Both the position numbers and the translations under genes were made by a program. The notes beneath the pieces were generated by a model, which worked only from the letters and a program-made list of their open reading frames with translations, did not search any database and was not told where the DNA came from. From Armatimonadota bacterium (GTDB lineage Bacteria > Armatimonadota > Zipacnadia > Zipacnadales > VGFC01): a stretch of DNA of 8,495 nt. The stretch is taken from assembly GCA_016869015.1 (NCBI GenBank), contig VGFB01000123.1:1-8495 (forward strand), read 5' to 3'. Each line of letters begins with the position of its first letter. Position 1 is the stretch's first letter. Below are positions 5,697 to 8,495 of this stretch, in pieces.

Positions 5697-6701
5697 ATGG
5701 CCCCCTCCCCTCGTCCCCAAGCGCCGACCAGCCGCCGACGCCGCGGTGCCCGCTTCGCGGCGGGCGCAAGCGTGGTGCTGATCGGCGGCGTGTGGGCGGT
5801 GCAGGAGACGTGGGCGGAGAGCCATTGGGTCTCGGCCATCCTCACCTACGCGCCTCCCGCGTGCTACCTGACGCTGTCCGCCCTGGCGCTGCTCCTGGGT
5901 CTGCTCGCGCTCGATCGGCGCGCGATCCTGTGGGCCCTGGCCGGCGGGGCGCTGTGCCTCGTCGGCGTGGCGCGGCCGAGCCTGCCCGTGTCGCGACCGC
6001 GGGCGCCGGTGGCCCGCACGCTGCGAGTGGTGAGCTGGAACATCCACGAGCGGCTGGACCGCATTCCCGAGCTGCGGGCGGAACGCGAGCGGCTGGATCC
6101 GGACGTCCTGTGCCTGCAGGAGGCCAATGGGCGTGAGTTCGAGGCGCTCTGGCCGGAGGCCGAGATCGTGCGAGCCGACTCCCTGATCATCATGACTCAT
6201 GGCGACATCGCGGACCACCGGAGCATCCAGCTCCGGAAGGAGGGCCACTACCTGCGGCCGTTCCTCGAGGCGGAGATCGTGGTCGACCGGATGCGCGTGA
6301 CCGTACTCAACGCGCACCTGTACTCGTTTCAGTTGGCGGCCGCGATGAAACACCCTTCGGCGGAGAAGGCCCAGGAGGTGGCGGAGGGCGCCGTCGCGAT
6401 GCGCACTGTGCAGGTGGACCGCCTGACGGCGTGGCTCGACTCGCAGGGCGGTCCGGCGCTGATCGCGGGAGACTTCAACACCCCTCCGCGCGGACGGCTG
6501 TACGGGCGGCTTCGGGAGCGGGCGACAGATGCGTTCGCGGCGTCGGGGCGCGGCTGGGGCTGGACCTTCCCCAAGTCGCATCCCCTGTTGCGGATTGACT
6601 ACCTGTGGTTGACCGGGGGGTTGGAGGCGTTGCGGTGCCGGCGGGTCGCGGGCGGGCCGTCGGACCACTGCGCCGTCGTCGCCGACATCGCCGTGCCGTG
6701 A
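5697..6701 (+). CDS. Membrane-anchored endonuclease/exonuclease/phosphatase (EEP) domain protein, VanJ-like layout
   Basis: This 334-residue protein starts with an Arg-rich cytoplasmic tip, followed by three hydrophobic helices (about 20-36, 54-72, 76-92). By the positive-inside rule this puts the C-terminal domain outside the cytoplasm. Residues about 108-334 are a complete EEP fold: Ser-Trp-Asn115, a Leu-Cys-Leu-Gln-Glu142 metal-binding Glu, Leu-Asn-Ala-His, Gly-Asp259-Phe-Asn261, Arg-Ile-Asp-Tyr and Ser-Asp323-His324. All key residues of this Mg-dependent phosphodiesterase/phosphatase family are present. Three N-terminal helices plus an external EEP domain is the layout of VanJ/StaP-type proteins, linked to teicoplanin-type resistance and thought to act on undecaprenyl pyrophosphate. 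A secreted nuclease or phosphatase is the alternative. Start and Shine-Dalgarno are embedded in the SPL-family stop region, so the two are co-translated. Substrate is unknown. Confidence 0.86.
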   Translation: MAPSPRPQAPTSRRRRGARFAAGASVVLIGGVWAVQETWAESHWVSAILTYAPPACYLTLSALALLLGLLALDRRAILWALAGGALCLVGVARPSLPVSRPRAPVARTLRVVSWNIHERLDRIPELRAERERLDPDVLCLQEANGREFEALWPEAEIVRADSLIIMTHGDIADHRSIQLRKEGHYLRPFLEAEIVVDRMRVTVLNAHLYSFQLAAAMKHPSAEKAQEVAEGAVAMRTVQVDRLTAWLDSQGGPALIAGDFNTPPRGRLYGRLRERATDAFAASGRGWGWTFPKSHPLLRIDYLWLTGGLEALRCRRVAGGPSDHCAVVADIAVP

Positions 6702-6745
6702 GCCCACACAGGGGAGCCCTCGCCCCCCGTCGAAGCACCCCGGAC

Positions 6746-7540
6746 ATGAGAGAGGCCTTCGCCCGCTGGTTCGAGGGTTGCCTCGGCGCGTCACTGGATC
6801 TGGCCCGAGACGACGCAGTCCCGGTGATCGCCTGCGAGCGGGATGCACCGCCGCTCTGGGCGGTGAACATGGGCGGCCGCACTCTGGTGACGGTGCGGCC
6901 CGACTGGCTGGACGCGGTGCGGACGGTCGTCGAACGACTCACGTTCGAGGAGCTGTTCTCCCTCTTCGGCGCGGTGGAGCTGTCGAGGGTGACGCTGCGG
7001 GAGGGCTGGGGCGTGTGGGGGCCGGCGTGGTACTACGCGGCCGACGCCGCTGCGTTCCTGGGCCGGGCGGACGCGCGGGTCGCCCGTCTGAGCGGCGAGG
7101 AGGTCGGGCAGATCGACCACGACCTCTTCTGGCACTGTCCCCCCGACCCGCAGGGCGTCTTCTTCGGCGTCTACGAAGCCGGGCGTCTCGCGGCGCTGGC
7201 CGAGGTACACCGGAACGAGGGCGAGGCGTGGGAGATCGGGGTGGACGTGGCACCGGAGGCCAAGGGTAGCGGGCTGGGCCGGGCCGTCGTTGGAACGGCC
7301 GGACGCTTCATCCTCGAACACAGACGCCTCGTGATGGCGACCACGGCGCCCTGGAACGTGCCCTCCGCGCGCACGATGCGTTCCCTCGGGATGAGGCATG
7401 TGCTCTCCGACCTGCGCGCCCTGCCCGGGCCCTTCCAGGTGCCCCCGCAGATGCTGGGGAGCCCGCTACCGGGGGCGGAGCTTCGACAGTACTACCCAAC
7501 GTGGGCGATGAACCGAGACATTCGGCCGAGGGACGGGTGA
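6746..7540 (+). CDS. GNAT-family N-acetyltransferase
   Basis: The 264-residue product has a C-terminal GNAT domain. Motif A at about 166-180 reads Val-Asp-Val-Ala-Pro-Glu-Ala-Lys173-Gly-Ser-Gly-Leu-Gly178, the pyrophosphate-binding loop for acetyl-CoA. Motif B follows with Asn204-Val-Pro-Ser-Ala-Arg and Ser-Leu-Gly-Met. Residues 1-110 are not a recognised domain; they contain an aromatic Trp-Gly-Val-Trp-Gly-Pro-Ala-Trp-Tyr-Tyr stretch and may shape substrate binding. The acetyl acceptor is unknown. ATG 6746 lacks a good Shine-Dalgarno sequence. GTG 6698, in frame and overlapping the EEP stop as GTGA, is a serious alternative adding 16 residues. The short spacing suggests an operon with the SPL-family and EEP genes. 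Confidence 0.82.
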   Translation: MREAFARWFEGCLGASLDLARDDAVPVIACERDAPPLWAVNMGGRTLVTVRPDWLDAVRTVVERLTFEELFSLFGAVELSRVTLREGWGVWGPAWYYAADAAAFLGRADARVARLSGEEVGQIDHDLFWHCPPDPQGVFFGVYEAGRLAALAEVHRNEGEAWEIGVDVAPEAKGSGLGRAVVGTAGRFILEHRRLVMATTAPWNVPSARTMRSLGMRHVLSDLRALPGPFQVPPQMLGSPLPGAELRQYYPTWAMNRDIRPRDG

Positions 7541-7560
7541 ACGGCCAGGCGACTGAAGAA

Positions 7561-7594
7561 GGAAGAACGGAAGACTCGAAGAGGGGAAGAACGG
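7561..7594 (+). repeat. Purine-rich leader with a 10-nt direct repeat
   Basis: GGAAGAACGG occurs at 7561-7570 and again at 7585-7594, 24 nt apart, within an almost pure A/G tract between the GNAT and beta-mannosidase-like genes. The second copy lies between the Shine-Dalgarno sequence and the start codon. The tract would stay unstructured as mRNA and favour translation. Its composition differs from the surrounding GC-rich DNA. Confidence 0.6.
7581..7587 (+). promoter_or_regulatory. Ribosome binding site of the beta-mannosidase-like gene
   Basis: GAGGGGA ends 9 nt before ATG 7597. It is the strongest Shine-Dalgarno match seen near this start and supports the chosen N-terminus, which begins directly at the first strand of the GH2 sugar-binding domain. 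Confidence 0.6.
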
Positions 7595-7596
7595 CA

Positions 7597-8495
7597 ATGG
7601 TCGACTTGAACGGCACATGGCGATTGAAGGGGTTTGAGCGGGGGGAGGGACTTGCGGATGGGGCGCAAGCGGTGGAGCACGACGAGGCGGACTGGATCGC
7701 CGTCTCCGTGCCGGGGGACGTGCACCGGGCGCTGGTCGCGGCGGGGCGGTTGCCCGAGCCCTTTGACGACATGAACGAGGGCGCATGTCAGTGGGTGGAG
7801 GGGAAGGAGTGGTGGTACCGGCTGCGGTTCGACGGCCCGCCGGAGCTGACGGGGGCGGCGGAGATCGTCTTCGAGGGGCTGGATACCTTCGCCACGGTGT
7901 GGCTGAACGGGCAGGAGATCGGGCGCAGCGCGAACATGCTCATCGCGCAGACCTTCGACGCGACCGGCATCCTGAGGCCCGGTGAGCCGAACGTCATCGC
8001 GGTGAAGCTCGATCCCACATGCGCGACGGTCGAGCAGCACCCGGCGGAGCATCTGTGGTCGGCGTTCTACTCGCACCGGCCGTGGGTGCGGAAGGCGCAG
8101 ATGAACTTCGGGTGGGACTGGGGCCCGCGCCTGGTGACGGTCGGCCTGTGGCGCGGCGTGCGGCTGCAGGCGAAGCGCAGTCCCCGCCTGCGCAGTCCGT
8201 ACGTGCGGTGCCACGCGGTGAGCCCGGAGGGGGCGACCGTGGTCGTCGGCGCGGAGATCGAGGGCGAAGGCCAGGAGGGCCTCTCCCTGCGGGTGACCCT
8301 CGATCATACGGGACAGGAGTTCGTCGGTGTCGCTCAGGTGTGCGGGGAGCGCGGGGAGACGCGGCTAGTCGTGCCCGAGCCGAAGCTGTGGTGGCCGCAC
8401 ACGCACGGCGAGCCTGCCCTGCACGACGTGCGGTTCGAGCTTCTGCGCGGCGAGAGGGTGTTGGACGACGTAACGGTGCGGACCGGGCTACGGAC
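7597..8495 (+). CDS. Beta-mannosidase-like glycoside hydrolase family 2 protein (3' end missing)
   Basis: The frame is open to the window edge, giving the first 299 residues of a protein that normally has about 800-900. The N-terminus is the GH2 jelly-roll sugar-binding domain: Leu-Asn-Gly-Thr-Trp at residues 4-8, Val-Pro-Gly-Asp-Val-His, Asp-Asp-Met-Asn-Glu, Phe92-Glu-Gly-Leu-Asp-Thr, and Leu-Asn-Gly-Gln-Glu-Ile-Gly. The beta-mannosidase hallmark Arg165-Lys-Ala-Gln-Met-Asn-Phe171-Gly-Trp-Asp-Trp-Gly-Pro177 separates it from beta-galactosidase and beta-glucuronidase branches. An immunoglobulin-like domain follows from about residue 195 and includes Leu-Trp-Trp-Pro. The acid/base and nucleophile glutamates lie beyond the window. 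The family removes terminal beta-mannose from mannan oligosaccharides or N-glycans. No signal peptide is present, suggesting cytoplasmic action on imported oligosaccharides. Confidence 0.91.
   Translation, partial: MVDLNGTWRLKGFERGEGLADGAQAVEHDEADWIAVSVPGDVHRALVAAGRLPEPFDDMNEGACQWVEGKEWWYRLRFDGPPELTGAAEIVFEGLDTFATVWLNGQEIGRSANMLIAQTFDATGILRPGEPNVIAVKLDPTCATVEQHPAEHLWSAFYSHRPWVRKAQMNFGWDWGPRLVTVGLWRGVRLQAKRSPRLRSPYVRCHAVSPEGATVVVGAEIEGEGQEGLSLRVTLDHTGQEFVGVAQVCGERGETRLVVPEPKLWWPHTHGEPALHDVRFELLRGERVLDDVTVRTGLR

Noticed and set aside
4591..6848. Two long minus-strand open frames (about 390 and 410 codons) opposite the SPL-family and EEP genes.
   Set aside because: No recognisable motifs, Arg/Pro-rich composition, and both lie antisense to genes with intact catalytic motifs.
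1..8495. Scan for CRISPR arrays, transposases, tRNA and rRNA genes.
   Set aside because: No regularly spaced repeats, no transposase-like frame, no insertion-sequence ends, and no cloverleaf or rRNA-like stretch was recognised by eye.

Overview
The window is GC-rich bacterial DNA, packed almost entirely with plus-strand genes, and no convincing minus-strand gene was seen. The gene content fits an uncultured, free-living, two-membrane bacterium that degrades polysaccharides. A heparinase II/III-family protein and a GH2 beta-mannosidase-like enzyme lie at the two ends, and RseB-like and ZraP-like envelope proteins lie between them. Armatimonadota- or Planctomycetota-like lineages would fit, but the sequence does not settle the phylum. 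No mobile element, CRISPR array, tRNA or rRNA was seen.

Region 1 (1-1782) is the 3' part of a heparinase II/III-family protein ending in a CBM-like beta-sandwich. Region 2 (about 1783-4334) is an envelope-stress module. It holds a possible ECF-type promoter, a region-4-only sigma factor lacking the core-binding region 2, a membrane zinc-finger anti-sigma factor, an RseB-like sensor whose start overlaps the anti-sigma stop, a perfect 19-nt palindrome, a ZraP-like periplasmic metal-binding chaperone, and a GC hairpin that probably terminates the unit. By analogy with known systems, the RseB-like protein would sense envelope damage, the anti-sigma factor would hold the sigma factor, and the ZraP-like protein would be an effector. 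The missing sigma region 2 makes this logic uncertain.

Region 3 (4426-7540) is three tightly spaced genes, probably one operon: a divergent spore-photoproduct-lyase-family radical SAM protein, a membrane-anchored endonuclease/exonuclease/phosphatase-fold protein with VanJ-like architecture, and a GNAT acetyltransferase. Their shared role is unknown. Region 4 (7541-8495) is a purine-rich leader with a 10-nt direct repeat and a strong ribosome binding site, followed by the N-terminal third or so of the beta-mannosidase-like enzyme, cut by the window edge.

The points most worth a second look are the sigma factor without region 2 sitting behind its own plausible ECF promoter, the 19-nt palindrome before the ZraP-like gene, the Gly/Met-rich motif shared by the RseB-like and ZraP-like proteins, and the SPL-family protein that lacks two residues of the known hydrogen-transfer relay.
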